64,000 nucleotides of DNA from Urophycis tenuis. Lineage: Eukaryota > Chordata > Actinopteri > Gadiformes > Phycidae. The first letter of the stretch is position 1. Every line of letters starts with the position of its first letter. Under the pieces are notes generated by a model. It saw nothing but the letters and a program-made list of their open reading frames with translations. It made no database searches and was not told where the DNA came from. Both the position numbers and the translations under genes were made by a program. Below, piece after piece: positions 1-17,269 of this stretch. The stretch lies in NCBI GenBank assembly GCA_036785325.1, contig JAXIVH010000013.1, forward strand, positions 1,300,673 to 1,364,672. Direction: 5' to 3'.

Positions 1-130
1 TCTCTCTCTCTCTCTCTCTCTGTCATTACCCTCTCTCCATCTCACCCTTTTGAGTGCAGAGCAATTAGAGACACAGAGTGGGGAAGGGAGGAATGTGCCA
101 GCGGGCTCCAGAGGGAATGTGATGAGTGTG

Positions 131-240
131 TGAGTGAGAGATTGAGAGAGTGAGTGAGTGAGTGAGTGAGTGAGTGAGTGAATGAGTGAGTGAGTGAGTG
201 AGTGAGTGAGAGAGTGAGTGAGTGAGAGAGAGAGACAGGA
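131..240 (+). repeat. (GAGT)n/(GA)n microsatellite
   Basis: Runs of GAGT with GA interruptions. The 240-680 stretch that follows shows no recognised gene. Confidence 0.85.
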
Positions 241-681
241 GGAGACGGACAGCAGACATCAAGGTAAGCTTACGTCCGGCCACAGCGAGAGAGTGAGAGG
301 CATGATGAGAATTGTGAAGGAGAGGGGGAAGAGGAGAAGATAGAACCGGAGAGCGTAGGACTGGAGAGGAGAGGACTGGAGAGGAGAGGACCTCAGGTCA
401 TAATTGGTCTGTGTGTCCGAGCCGGTCGGTATCCAGCCAAAGCCCAATGCCTCAATAGCTGGCCTGATCTCTGGTGCATGCAGCCAACCACAACTAACTG
501 CAGAGTGCTCTCTAGCAGTTTCCAATGTCAGCCCCACACCACCAAGGAGGCCTCACGGATGGGCATGGGTAGGATACTGATGGGGATCGGTTCTATTACG
601 GTGGTACCAACTGCACTACGGAATTTATATGAGGCTCTAAGCAACAACCAGACCACCAGCGTGGACACAGCCCTCATCGTG

Positions 682-807
682 GCCCAGTCTGCTATACTAG
701 CTAACCCCTGTATTCACTGTACTGTTAAACCTCTCCCTAGCCCAGTCTGCTATACTAACTAACCCCTGTATTCACTGTACTGTTAAACCTCTCCCTAGCC
801 CAGTATA
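682..807 (+). repeat. 58-bp tandem repeat, about 2.2 copies
   Basis: GCCCAGTCTGCTATACTARC through CTGTTAAACCTCTCCCTA is repeated with a period of 58 bases (starts 682, 740, 798). A short inverted match (AGTGAATACAG) follows. Confidence 0.8.
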
Positions 808-861
808 CTAGCTTAAACAGTGAATACAGGTGGTGAGAGTTGGAGGCCCCACCTCATCATC

Positions 862-930
<69 letters not shown>

Positions 931-935
931 CACAC

Positions 936-1013
<78 letters not shown>
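862..1013 (+). repeat. (CA)n microsatellite, about 150 bp
   Basis: Nearly pure CA with one ACAACACACAAC interruption. Confidence 0.95.
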
Positions 1014-1016
<3 letters not shown>

Positions 1017-1081
1017 CCAAAGGGAATAGCCTGGGCTGAGCTAGACAGGTGATAAGAAGCCTCTGTCTGTATGATATCAAA

Positions 1082-1239
<158 letters not shown>

Positions 1240-2149
1240 CTTATATAGTGTTCACAAAGTGTTCCCCACTTACCACTCTGTGCCTCATCTGGAGTCAGAA
1301 GATTTCATGGGACAGGCAGAGGTAATGGAGCCATTTATGAACACACATTGGGGGTCTGGGCTGTGTGCTAAGATGTCCTGAACATCTCTGTTCCTTCTGG
1401 CAGCACTCAGAGCACGACCACAACATTGCTGGAAACATCATCTCTCAGTCTGCCACTTTGCTCTACCATCATGTAGAGCAGCCTGCACAGCCCTGATCTG
1501 TCCAGGCTCAGGGCCAGCTGGGAGACTGTCTTGTCCATTTTCTCGGGGTCCAAAGGTTGGTCTGTGTTGTACTTGTTGTTTTGTTGGGGAGATATGAGCT
1601 TGTGAAGAGTGTGTGAAAACGCTGAGGTGTGAAACACAACGACGTGCAGGAGATCCTCTCGGGGTAAGGGAACACCGAGGGGACTGAGAGGAGCAGACCA
1701 CTTGTCCTGCCTGAGGGACGACTCCTGGACCTCTGATGATCTCCTTCCCTGTGAGGACACAACACAGCCACCATGCAGCGCACACCCTGCACGCCACGCA
1801 CATAACGCTGGGAGACACATGGTGTTTGATAAAATGTTTCTTTTATTGATATTAAAAATGAAAGTACATGATTTGTGCATTTCGGACGTTCTAGCGTGCA
1901 GAGGTTAAACAATAAAATACACACAGGCTGAGTGGGCTACTGACACAGAAGATATTGCCTGCTGCTGCTGAGCAAGGCATCCCTTCATATTCAGTGACAG
2001 GAAGTGGTTGACTTTGGACACTAGGGTCGCCTGGTTGAACATTACAATAATAATAGTGAATGATTGCAGTCCTAGCAGGAATCATATCTTAAAATAAAAT
2101 ATATATCATCTCGTGTCATCGATGTCCGGGAATTACATTTTTATGGAGC

Positions 2150-2150
2150 A

Positions 2151-2213
<63 letters not shown>
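2150..2213 (+). repeat. (AAT)n microsatellite
   Basis: About 21 perfect ATA/AAT units. Confidence 0.95.
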
Positions 2214-3702
2214 TGCACTGCTTTCGTTACACAACTGAAGTACAATATTTAAAGAGGAAGCTGATTTTTTGAGTTCCTATTTGGAGGTTTGTTGTGCTAC
2301 TTCTCTATGATGTTCTCCATCCACTGTTTATTTCTTGGGCTGTTAAGACAGTAACAATGTTTGACCTTGTTTGTGGCAGGTCCTACTCCACTGCTGTCAC
2401 ACAACAGCTAGAAGTTTGTGGCAAGATATTGGCTGACATTTTATTGGCTCACCTCTCTCCACACGTCTCAAGACAACTGTACCTCTGCCTGGAGGCAGAT
2501 TTCATCCTGAGCGTTGGAATATTTCAATTGATATCTGATATAGCCCTCAAATTCATAACATCTTAAGCTCTAAGAATATAGATAGTGTATAACCTAAAGC
2601 CTGACAGAGGGTGAATGTGAATAGAGATATGAGGGTATATGATCCATAACTTAATGCTTAACAGAGACATTTTCCAGTCATATAACCGGACTGCCCACCA
2701 CAATAGCCAAAGGGATGTGAAGTCTTCTTCATCGCTGTATTTTTTGTCCAGACATTTATGTTCAAAGCCGGACACAAAATGGAGGGCAATAGCACGTTGA
2801 CCAAGGAAGCTGATTAGTAGATGAGAAGAGACCATGCACATTCACAGAGATATGATTTAATAAAGGACCAATGATTAAACTCCCATCCATTCTAAAGTGG
2901 CTTTAAAACATAGTGGGTTGAGTACAATCAATGAAGAGTTGTTTCAGTCGGTCATGATCGTGTTCCTTTAAATAGAGAATCTCTCACAGAGCCAGATTTT
3001 GACTTTTATCAACTTACAAATGCTCCGGGGAACATCTACAAACACATGTTGGATAGGAAAAGACAAGAGACACACTCAGCTGTCGTTATCTTACAACCAA
3101 TGAAAGCACGCTAGAGAAACTCTTTCCCTTTTATTTTATTTTTTCAAAATCGCAGCCAATCAGATGGCTGCCTCAGGATTTCTGAGGTCTCGTTATCCAA
3201 GCGGTTCTACAGCCCTACATGTGTTTGGGGGACACAGGTCTGGCTAAGTGAGAATATTTAACAGACAACCATGGTTTCTGAATGTCCATGCAAACCAGAA
3301 TATTTGGAGTATGTGCCTAATTGGGTGATATGGTGACATACCTATGCAATTGTGGCTACGAAGCTGTTAAAATATTGATTTAAAGTAATGTCAAATAAAA
3401 CAAAACAAAAAGAAAATATTTTTGGTACACAGCATCTAAAAAGAAAAGCATGACGACTCCAATTGGAAGAAAGAGATCATTACAAAATAAATCCGTCAGT
3501 TGAGCATCAGTGCTACGTATATTATTTGGACCAATTTTTCAAATATATTTTATAACAAAATAAATAATGCCTTTATACAGTGCCCTTGTTTGTATTTCAA
3601 CAAACAAACAAAAAGCTTGGCGGCTCATTACGCAAGGATACACCTCAGACTAAAGGAAAATACCACAACGTCCCCTGGAAACTTATTATATATCTATATA
3701 TT

Positions 3703-3737
<35 letters not shown>

Positions 3738-4870
3738 TCAAGTATTTGTTTTCAGGCAAAAGCATGTGAATACTACTGATATACAATACAACAAAAAGGT
3801 TAGTTGACATTATTGCTGTTTTTTCCCTTTGAATTTAAATGTTGTGCCTTTTTTTACTGTAAAATAACATAACGATAACCATGGAAAATATGCCTAACAG
3901 GAATGTCACGGTACCAGAATCTGACAGTTTTGCTTTTTTCTTGAAACGTTGATATGAAAAGAAAACAGAAAAATAAAAAATAAAATTAAAATATGATCAT
4001 CAATATCCCACTCGGTCGGTGTCCTGCCGCGGCAGCGAAACCATGGCAACCAGGAAGTTCTGTCCCAGAACTTTAGTACTGTCCCAGTCCAGGCAGTCCA
4101 CCATGTCCAATTTGTATCCCCGCTCTGGTCCCTGTCCAGGAACCACAGGACACTCGCCTGACCATTACACCAGCAAGCCAGTGATGAGCAACCGCTAGCA
4201 CACGCTGTTAGCCTACACGCTAACACAGCCCATGGCTTCGCTCAGTGACACTTCCCCTTTACATTGCCACTGCCAAGAAGCGCCACCATATCCTTTATTT
4301 TCCTTTTAAAAAGTCAGACTTTCCTTAAAACGGAAAGTTTTAAGATCCCAAAAAAAACGTGCTTTTTCAACCTCTTCTTCTTTGAGTCCATTCCCAAAGC
4401 TAGCACCATGACATTTTTTTAAGCTACACGTTCATTGTTCATAAAAAAATAGTGCCTTTTTTTCTATACTTTGACGTATTCCGTGGCAATGTGCAATTTG
4501 CAGACTCTTTTCTGCTTCTTGTTTGTGATTAAAAGGTGCTGGAACAGGAATCTAATTTTACAAAATAATTCCTTACAGTGTGGAAGTCCTTTTATAGTTA
4601 AGAGGTGCAAACTAATAAGAAAAAGAACTATCAGAGGTGTTCTTATGCCTCAGGAAAGCCTGGTGGAATGGATTCTTTCATGCACGTCGCTCTTCACCGT
4701 CGTCTTCCTCAGGGACAAAACACATTCCTCCGCGTGTCCGCCTCTGACACTGTCTCTCATTTCCTCGTCTCCCTTCTCTCTTCTGTCTTACTAAGGATCC
4801 ACCTGGGTTGCATCAGCCAAATTGGTAACTTTTTGTTCATCATTTGTGTTTGTGCCTTTGTGTCAGTGAA

Positions 4871-5011
4871 TGAGAGAGAGGAGAGCGAGAGAGAGAGAGA
4901 GAGAGATGGAGAGAGTTGAGAGATGGAGAGTTTAGAGAGAGGAAGGAGAGAGTTGAGAGAGAGATGGAGAGTTGACAGAGAGGGGGGAGAGTTGAGAGAG
5001 GGACAGAGTGA

Positions 5012-5082
<71 letters not shown>

Positions 5083-5085
5083 GTT
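4871..5085 (+). repeat. (GA)n-rich tract downstream of igf2
   Basis: Purine-rich GAGAGA with GAGTTGAGAG and GATGGAGAG interruptions; the densest part is 5019-5075. About 290 bases past the igf2 stop codon. Confidence 0.9.
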
Positions 5086-5375
5086 GAGAGGCAGTATGCG
5101 AAGGCATGTTTGTGTGTGGTTCAAAAAGGTTTTGTTGAGAGGGGTGGTTGGGTCGGTGGGGGCATAAGAGAGGGGGTCAAGGGGTCAAGAAGTACTAGAT
5201 GAGCGCTGGGTGGGGGGGAGTAGGATGGTGGGCTCGGACAGGGCAGGGGAGGTCAAAGAGGACTGCCACAGAAATGACGTCAAGAGACAAAGCTATAATC
5301 CCCCTAGTCTTGTGTTGTTTTTTTCTCTTCTTCATCCAAACTCTTGTCTGTGCAAACTCTGGGCGGGTGGTGGGC

Positions 5376-10406
<5,031 letters not shown>

Positions 10407-10573
10407 GTCAGAGGGAAGGAACGAGTCAACGTTGCGCGTTATTTGGCTTAAGGAAAAATACGTTTTTTTTTTTGCAGGTGAATAAGTTCCCCCAGTTGGT
10501 GAGTCTACAGAGGTGGTGTGTGAGATGCTGTCCTGAAGACCAGGCGACAGGCAAAAGTTCTGAGGGACAACTG

Positions 10574-10580
10574 TTATATA
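10574..10580 (-). promoter_or_regulatory. Putative TATA box upstream of igf2
   Basis: On the minus strand this reads TATATAA, about 170 bases upstream of the igf2 start codon at 10406. That spacing would put transcription start near 10545 and leave a 5' UTR of about 140 bases. A pyrimidine/GC-rich stretch with CCGCC-like boxes lies just upstream at 10588-10625. Position and motif support a core promoter; there is no direct proof. Confidence 0.5.
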
Positions 10581-11265
10581 GAAAACACGCCTCTCCCGCC
10601 CTCCCTCCGCCTTTGCCCCTCCTCTTCAAAAAAGAAAAAAGAAAAAAGATGGTCCAGTCGTGGTTTGTATTCTGAGAGAATGAGCAGTGGGCTAGGAGAG
10701 GAGTGAACGGACGAGAGTCCCAAAATGAGTTACAATTCCACGTACTATTTTTATCCTTTACGCATTGTCACGGAGCCACTGAGCGCGTCTCCCCCAGAAG
10801 GATGAACACCAGGAGACGGTTCCTAGGAGAGCATAATGTCACGACTCCGCCCTCGCGTCATTCACATGAACAGTTAGCGTCTAACATGTCTCACCATGTT
10901 CCCTGCTCTCTCGACTCTGACTCACATTTGGCGAGATTGTAACGTCTTTCAAATATCGTCTTCACATAGTAAACGTGTTGGCCTATATCGCACAAATTAT
11001 TGTTAGACAAGCATTTTACCCCGTCAAATGCATTCTGGCTGATGAAGATCGAAGTATCTCCTCCAGATTAAGAGAAGCCATCACAGACAAGTCATACACA
11101 ATTCCTTCCAAATAATTGAGTGATAGGTCTACTAATTCACCAATGTTTCTCAAAGGCTAAGAGGAAGATATTTGTGGACTTACTTAGGCCTATTTGAAAA
11201 TGGTTGCGAAGGTTGGCGGGCCAAGCAAGATGTGGAGAATGAGATGATGCCAATATCAGATAGAT

Positions 11266-11303
11266 AGACAGGCAGGCAGACAGACAGACAGACAGACAGA
11301 CAG
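11266..11303 (+). repeat. (CAGA)n microsatellite
   Basis: Short CAGA/GGCA tetranucleotide run in the repeat-rich spacer. The surrounding 10650-12470 stretch has no recognised gene. Confidence 0.9.
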
Positions 11304-11722
11304 CTTACTCTTTAGTGGAAACACCTCCCCGCTACATCACTAGCGATTAATTAGTCCAAGTCATGTAACTTGTGTATAAACTGCATTTACTTTTGTGCTT
11401 TAACCTTTCCTCAATCAGTGGTTGAGGATGGAGTGAAGTTCTAGTAACCTCCGGATGACACCTAGCGGCCACTTTAGGAATGGCTGAGGATACAATGGGC
11501 CTGCAAACACTGGACGAGAATGTTGGATCGATGTTGCATGATTTGTTTCACATTGCAGAACCGACACGCGTCAAGCCAATGAGATGGTTGCCAGTAATCC
11601 ATCACTTGTCACTAACTACTTCTTGAAAGACACAATCAAGTACATACATAAAAACAATTCCTGATTGTTTTATTAGGTCTACGTATAATATTGTTTATGT
11701 CAGTCCTCAAGTTTTTTGTCCA

Positions 11723-11893
11723 AGATGGGCAGGGTAATGTTTCGAGTTGACTCCAAGCTGAAAGGTTCTGGGTTCAAACCCCAATGTCCACAGCCAGATG
11801 CCAAAACCCTTGTTCCTTGGTGATAAATAAGGATAAGTGAATTTAGTCCAAGCTGTGAGAGGGAGGGAGGGGCTGTGCATATGGGCTAACATA
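11723..11893 (+). repeat. tRNA-derived SINE fragment
   Basis: GAAAGGTTCTGGGTTCAAAC resembles a tRNA B box and T-arm. A similar sequence occurs inverted at 56985-57078. Judged a degraded SINE head. Confidence 0.5.
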
Positions 11894-12469
11894 GCCAGTG
11901 AATATTATAAATAGTGAGGTAAAAACAGTGAGGTAAAAACAGTGGTGGAGAGGGTGGAGACAATGCAGAGAAGTCTATGTATTTTCCTTTTATTGACAGA
12001 CTGTACCCTGGAGAAAAATGATTTTCTCAGTCTGTCAGTTTTGCATGTCAGTGAGCGTAGTCTCCAGCTGATCAAGCTCTTCAGCTGAATGATGGTGCTG
12101 TAAAGTGGATGACCTTCATTGTCCGTGATGGTGAGGAAAAGTCAACTCTAACCACTTACCTGCTACCTACTTCACCGAACTACCACTACCTAACTTTAAG
12201 GTAATTAGAGCAAAAAGTTGCTAAATTGTAAATAGTAGTAGTAGTATTCTTTCTATTATGCATTTACTTTAGCTTAATGACCACCAGTCAATCAGCTCAA
12301 AGGAAAGTCCAATATTGTCCTGCTATACGGCGTCCTCTAGTGGCAGAACATCAGCTGCATGGGCCGATTACGACAATGTAGGCCTATCTATCGAGTTTTT
12401 TTTTCAAATAAAATTGCAATCCTGCATATCAACAAATAATATTGCATATACTTACATTGTTATATCATA

Positions 12470-13141
12470 ATTAGGTATTCACAGAGTATCTGTGGATACC
12501 TATTGTTTTTTTAGGGTGTAGATATTACACACATTATTATTGTGCATAGAAATGCATAATCCTGTTATCCTTCTTTTTTTTTTTTTTTTTCTTATTCTTC
12601 CCACCAAGACGTGAAATTAATTCAGCTCTTCATACTGGATCATATGCAAACGTCATGACAAAGGTCTTGTTGAGCCTAGGTGTGCTACTATATTTTCATA
12701 TTTGTAAACTTTATACTTTTTGATATACAAACGATACTAACGATTTCAAAAGTACAAATATAATAGGCTTTCAATGGCTCACAGCTGTTTGACCACAGCT
12801 CGAGGACTACTAATTAGGCTACATTTCCAGCTGGGTACATTTGCCTTGAAACACGCAGCTGTGTGAACCTTATCGTCGGCTCCACTTCGTGCTCCTAGCG
12901 ATAACGTTTGATTCGCTCATAAGACTCGCCTTTGAGATATATTTCTGAAATTACATTCTGAATTAAAGTAAGTGCTACTGTTTTTGAGTCATTCATTTTG
13001 TCGTCAAATGTTACGTTAAGTCTCGATATGAGAACGCAAATTGTCGAGCTGATAGTCAAATCCATTTCTAGAACTAGCGCTACCAACTAGAACTAGCATT
13101 CTAGTGCTAATCCTACTCAACGAGTGTTAGTAGGATAGCTA

Positions 13142-13185
<44 letters not shown>

Positions 13186-13215
13186 CACCGACACGTGAAA
13201 TTAATGGAAGCTAAA
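12470..13215 (+). repeat. AT-rich region with hairpin and a twice-occurring motif
   Basis: A near-perfect 13-bp stem (AGGTATTCACAGA/TCTGTGGATACCT) with a 3-base loop lies at 12473-12501. The motif ACGTGAAATTAAT occurs at 12609 and again near 13193, each time after a T-rich or (ATT)n tract. This suggests pieces of one dispersed element. No coding potential. Confidence 0.4.
13140..13185 (+). repeat. (ATT)n microsatellite
   Basis: About 14 perfect TTA units just upstream of the LTR-like sequence. Confidence 0.95.
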
Positions 13216-13229
13216 CGACTGACGTGGTT

Positions 13230-14155
13230 CTACACACTGTTATTTCATGCAGTTGTTTATTGTAATGTGTTGTGTAATGTGCATGTAAGTATGACTGTTC
13301 TGGGATCTTTCATGTTCCGGACCCTTTAATTAATCTGTGTTTGTGATGATGTTGAGCCCCATGCTTGTTACAGAACAGCGCTATCTCATGATTCGGTGGT
13401 TCTGTTCTGTAAAATAAACGAGACATGCATTTGTGTTCTCAATGTTAGAAGTTGTCTTTTGCGTTTCGATGCAAATTCCACACTGGTGACCCTGACATTA
13501 GTTTGCTGGACATATCCAGAGACAATACCATGTCCGTGAACGCTGTTACCCTCAAACTCCCCAAATTCTGGGAATCGTCAGCGTCGGCGTGGTTTGCCCA
13601 GACTGAAGCGCAGTTCACGTTGCGTGAGATCACCGTGGATACAACACAGTAGTACTAAGTTGTGTCGGCTGTCGGAAATTCAACAGCATCCATAGTGGTG
13701 AGCCTCCTTAAAAATCCTCCTGCAACTGAGAAGTATACAACACTCAAAATGCTACACAAACGCTGAGAGAGCCAACGGGCTTTTCTCCCTTCAAGGGCTA
13801 GGTGACAGCAAACCGTCTGAGCTCATGGACCGTATGCTGGATCTCCTGGGCGAGCACAGCCCTGATTTTCTTTTCATTCACCTTTTCATGTGTGAGCTGT
13901 CTTCCAAAGTAAGAGCTGCTTTGGCCAACACCACAATCACTGACTATCGGAGAATAGCTGAAGAGGCTGATAAATTTTTCCTGGCGTGTCAAGGGCATTG
14001 TGCCATGGTCGCGCTTCTTCCTGCGCACATTGCTCCTGTGACATTGGACGACTCCACACTCATGGCTGCAACCTCTTCTAACCGGCAGCAGTTTTCAGGT
14101 CTGCAGCAGTCTTCAGGCCCCCAGCAGTCTTCAGGCTTGTGTTTTTATCACTTAT
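13230..14155 (+). mobile_element. Ty3/gypsy retrotransposon fragment: LTR-like end plus broken gag
   Basis: About 13230-13480 looks like the end of an LTR: it has an AATAAA signal near 13412 and is followed by TGGTGACCCTGAC, which resembles a primer-binding site. A gag-like frame starts at 13530 (MSVNAVTLKLPKFWES, WFAQTEAQF), a form typical of vertebrate gypsy gag. It is cut by a stop at 13650, and the homology continues through further stops to about 14155 (ELMDRMLDLLG, VRAALANTTITDYRRIAEEAD). The copy is dead. The pol part next to it runs on the opposite strand. Confidence 0.7.
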
Positions 14156-14159
14156 GAAA

Positions 14160-15900
14160 CCTATGAAATCGCTCACAGAGTCACAGAGTCCGTTAGCCTC
14201 TGGGTGATATGCGGTCGTGCGGTCACAGCGCAGACGTAAACTGCGTGCCCCAGTCACAGGATATGTCCTAAGGAGTGCTGAAATGGGCAACCCAGGTGCC
14301 GATAAATGCCCGTGTCATCTCCACAGATGCCAGCGACGTCAGTGACATAGCCTCAGGCCAACGGGTGGTCCTGTCAACCATGGTCAACAGGTAGGTGAAA
14401 CCATGAGAGGAGGGCTGAGGGCCAACCAGGTCTACGTTAACATGGTCAAACCGTCTCTCTGGCACCAGGAACAACTCTAACGGGGCTTTAGTGTGGCGCT
14501 GTACTTTGGTCCGTTGGCACTCAAGACAGGTGTTAGCCCAGTCCCGAACGTCTTTCTTGAGGCCGCGCCAAACAAACTTTGCTGCAACCAGTCTCTGTGA
14601 CGCTTTCAAACCTGGCTGGGAGAGACCATTTATGGCATCAAAAGCTTGTGGTTTCCATCCCGAGGAGGACTGCCTATGAAGACGTCACACAGGAGCACGG
14701 TGCCGGCATCGCCAAAAACCACCTCCTCTATTTTCAGTCCAGTAGTCGAGATTCTAAGGAGTTGCACGTCTGGGTCTGTGGTCTGGTCCGCTGCCATGCG
14801 GTTGTAATCCAAGCCAAGATGGACTGCTACTGCCATGGTGGCGTTCGCCAGGGCTGTCTTAGTGTCAGCAAAGGCCTTGTCCCTGCTCCCTAAGTCCAGT
14901 CCACAGCGTGCTTGGGCTTACCTTTTAAGGCCTTGTGCTGGGGCTGCATGAGCTGGGTGGCTCGAGGGATGAAATGGTGGTAAAAATTCACCATGCCGAG
15001 GAACTCCTGCAGGGCTTTGACAGTGAGTGGGCGTGGAAACTGTGCGACTGCTTCCAGCTTTGATGGGAGAGGGACTACAGCGTCCTTAGTGACTCTGTGT
15101 CCCAGGAAATCGATGGTGGAGAGATCAAACTGGCACTTGGCGGGGTTGACAATTAGCCCGTGTTGGCTGAGTCGCTCAAAAAGTGCGTCGTCCATACATA
15201 CACACAAAATACACAAAAAGAAAGGGCACTTCTCGTAAAACAGTCCATGAGGCATTGAAAAGATTAAGTGGCGTTTTTAAGGCCAAAAGGCATCCTCCGA
15301 AACTCAAAAAGACCAAATGGCATGATCACTGGTGTTTTGGGAATGTCCAGTGAGTGTACAGGCACGTGGTGATATCCCCGGACGAGGTCTAACTTGGAAA
15401 AAAATACCCATACCAGCCAGGTGTGCCCATGTCGTCCGGAGATGCTGTCTCGGATTAAAAGTAGCCTGCCTGTGCGGCCGACGCTGGCGGCTACTGAGTG
15501 GTGTTTCCCAACCCGCTGAAACTGCGAACGGCATTTGAGAGCCTTCGGTGTCGATGAAGGCTGCTCTTAGTGCCAGCCTTGCCAAGACTTTAACTGGGTC
15601 GACAAGCTCCCGTGGGTAATGCTGGGTATCAGGACTGAACCAAAGGAAGACCTACAGTCTTCATCTGCAGAGCTTGTCTATGGCCAGCTGCTGGGGGTTC
15701 AAGGGGATTTTGTCCCTAGCACCACTGAATGATGGTGCTAAATCAGGAGCTGATCATGAGGTCAGCCCAGGGCTGATGGTCCCTGGTTGCCATGCCGTCA
15801 TGGGCTGTGAGACCATCCAGGAGACACTCCTTGTGACATCGGCGGTAGCGCGGCGTCCGTCCAAACACCTCCCTAGACCCGGCCCGGCTTGTTTTTTTAA
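14160..15900 (-). mobile_element. Ty3/gypsy pol fragment (RT, RNase H, integrase), inverted and broken
   Basis: Minus-strand frames show, in order, a reverse transcriptase core near 15585-15300 in shifted frames, the RT end (CQFDLSTIDFLGHRV, LQEFLGMVNFYHHFIP) at 15255-14890, RNase H/connection remnants near 14890-14630, and an integrase zinc-finger and core start (CLECQRTKVQRH, FDHVNVDLVGPQPSS) at 14609-14268. The order is normal for gypsy pol, but frames are broken by stops and shifts. The RT catalytic YxDD block is disrupted. It lies tail-to-tail with the plus-strand gag remnant. Confidence 0.75.
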
Positions 15901-16457
15901 ATTGTAATATTTACACTGAGTGGTGGGGGTGAAGTGGGGAGGGAGGGTGGGGGGGGGGGGGGTTGTACCTTGTAGACCTGCAAATCCCTCCTGTACAAAA
16001 ACAACAAAAATATGACATTTTAAAAAAGAGCAGCTAAAGAAAGAAAGAAAACCCATGTGTACAATAATAATTGATTTCAACTGTGAGTATAAACTGTGAT
16101 TCCAAGATTGAAACAGCACAATGTGTTCAAACTGTGGTGATCACAATGCTCAAACATTTTAACTGACTGTAGTTGAACACCAAAGGCGACAATGTGTTTT
16201 TAATCTTCTAACTTCCAACTATTTAGATAAGCTAACCTGTAATGCTCAGTGATGGTGTTGGTTCACTGACGTCCCATCGGTGTACACCAGTCATCCCTTG
16301 GTTCAGGCTTTTAGAGAGATGGTGGAGAAAGATCCAGAACCCTCTGCACACCCAGAACAAATGGTGGCGTTTAGTCATGAGTTGATGTGAAGTCTCTAAG
16401 CGATGTCAATGCTTGTGTCCTGCCTTTCAATGACCGGGAGGAGGAAGGGATGACCGG

Positions 16458-16850
16458 GAAGGGGGCCAGGGCCTACCGGGGCCAGGGTCTACCGGGGCTA
16501 GGGCCTACCGGGGCCAGGGCCTACCGGGGCCAGGGCCTACCGGGGCCAGGGTCTACCGGGGCCAGGGCCTACCGGGGGCCAGGGTCTACCGGGGCCAGGG
16601 TCTACCGGGGCCAGGGCCTACCAGGGGCCAGGGCGGTGGACAGGGCCTACCGGGGGCCAGGGCCTACCGGGGGCCAGGGTCTACCAGGGGACAGGGCCTA
16701 CCGGGGGCCAGGGTCTACCAGGGGACAGGGCCTGCCAGGGCCTACCGGGGGCCAGGGTCTACCAGGGGACAGGGTCTACCGGGGGCCAGGGCGGTGGACA
16801 GGGCCTTCCGGGGGCCAGGGCCTACCGGGGGTGCCGGGGGTCCATCGTTG
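16458..16850 (+). repeat. GC-rich minisatellite, 16-17-bp unit
   Basis: Tandem copies of CTACCGGGGCCAGGGC with one-base length variants; later copies use CTACCAGGGGACAGGGC. Three 16-bp units make 48 bases, which keeps one frame open as a collagen-like Gly-Pro repeat; this is judged fortuitous. Confidence 0.85.
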
Positions 16851-17033
16851 GTAGGACGGCCCGGCCCTGGTAGGGAACCTGCTGCTTCTTATTGCCCCTT
16901 TTCTGGCTTCAGGCGGCAGCCAGAGCCCATGCACGGAGGGACATGCCGGAATGTGCCGCGGTGATACAGGCTTCCTGGCTGTCATCCTCCTTAGCCACAG
17001 CAAACTTGGGCAGCTTAACCCAATGATGGTGGA

Positions 17034-17067
17034 GAGGGTTAGGCTAGGGTTAGGGTTAGGGTTAGGA
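17034..17067 (+). repeat. Interstitial telomere-like (TTAGGG) tract
   Basis: Four near-perfect GGGTTA units (GGGTTAGGCTAGGGTTAGGG and on). Too short to be a telomere; an internal telomeric-type repeat. Confidence 0.7.
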
Positions 17068-17269
17068 CAATCCTCCCATTGGTGGAGTTAGCTGGGGTTG
17101 CCAACTCAGGCAGTCTGACTCCACGACGGTGGCGAGGGTTATATGCCGCTGGCTTGGCCTCAGTAGGAGGGCGGGGGGGTCCTCTCCATGGTCTCCATGA
17201 TGTAGAGACTTTAAGATTTGACAAATACTTATGTCCTTAATCATGCAGTATTTGTTTCTCAATCTAGGA

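Larger units (their letters stand above)
1840..5375 (-). other. Probable igf2 3' UTR and 3' flank, AT-rich
   Basis: No protein-coding gene is recognised between the igf2 stop codon (5376) and the left end. The stretch is AT-rich, with several minus-strand AATAAA-type signals, for example at about 1843-1849, 2328 and 3131. Fish igf2 transcripts are known to have long 3' UTRs, so part of this is likely transcribed. Embedded simple repeats are listed separately. The true polyadenylation site cannot be picked from sequence alone. Confidence 0.4.

Noticed and set aside
478..762. Plus-strand 94-codon frame near the left end
   Set aside because: No recognisable homology; it overlaps a 58-bp tandem repeat.
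11740..11790. Functional tRNA gene
   Set aside because: Only a B-box-like part is visible; no complete cloverleaf, and the sequence fits a SINE fragment.
16387..16854. Collagen-like Gly-Pro frame
   Set aside because: Produced by the 16-bp minisatellite; the frame is lost where unit length changes and nothing else supports a gene.
17034..17067. Chromosome end
   Set aside because: Only about four units, embedded in unique DNA on both sides.
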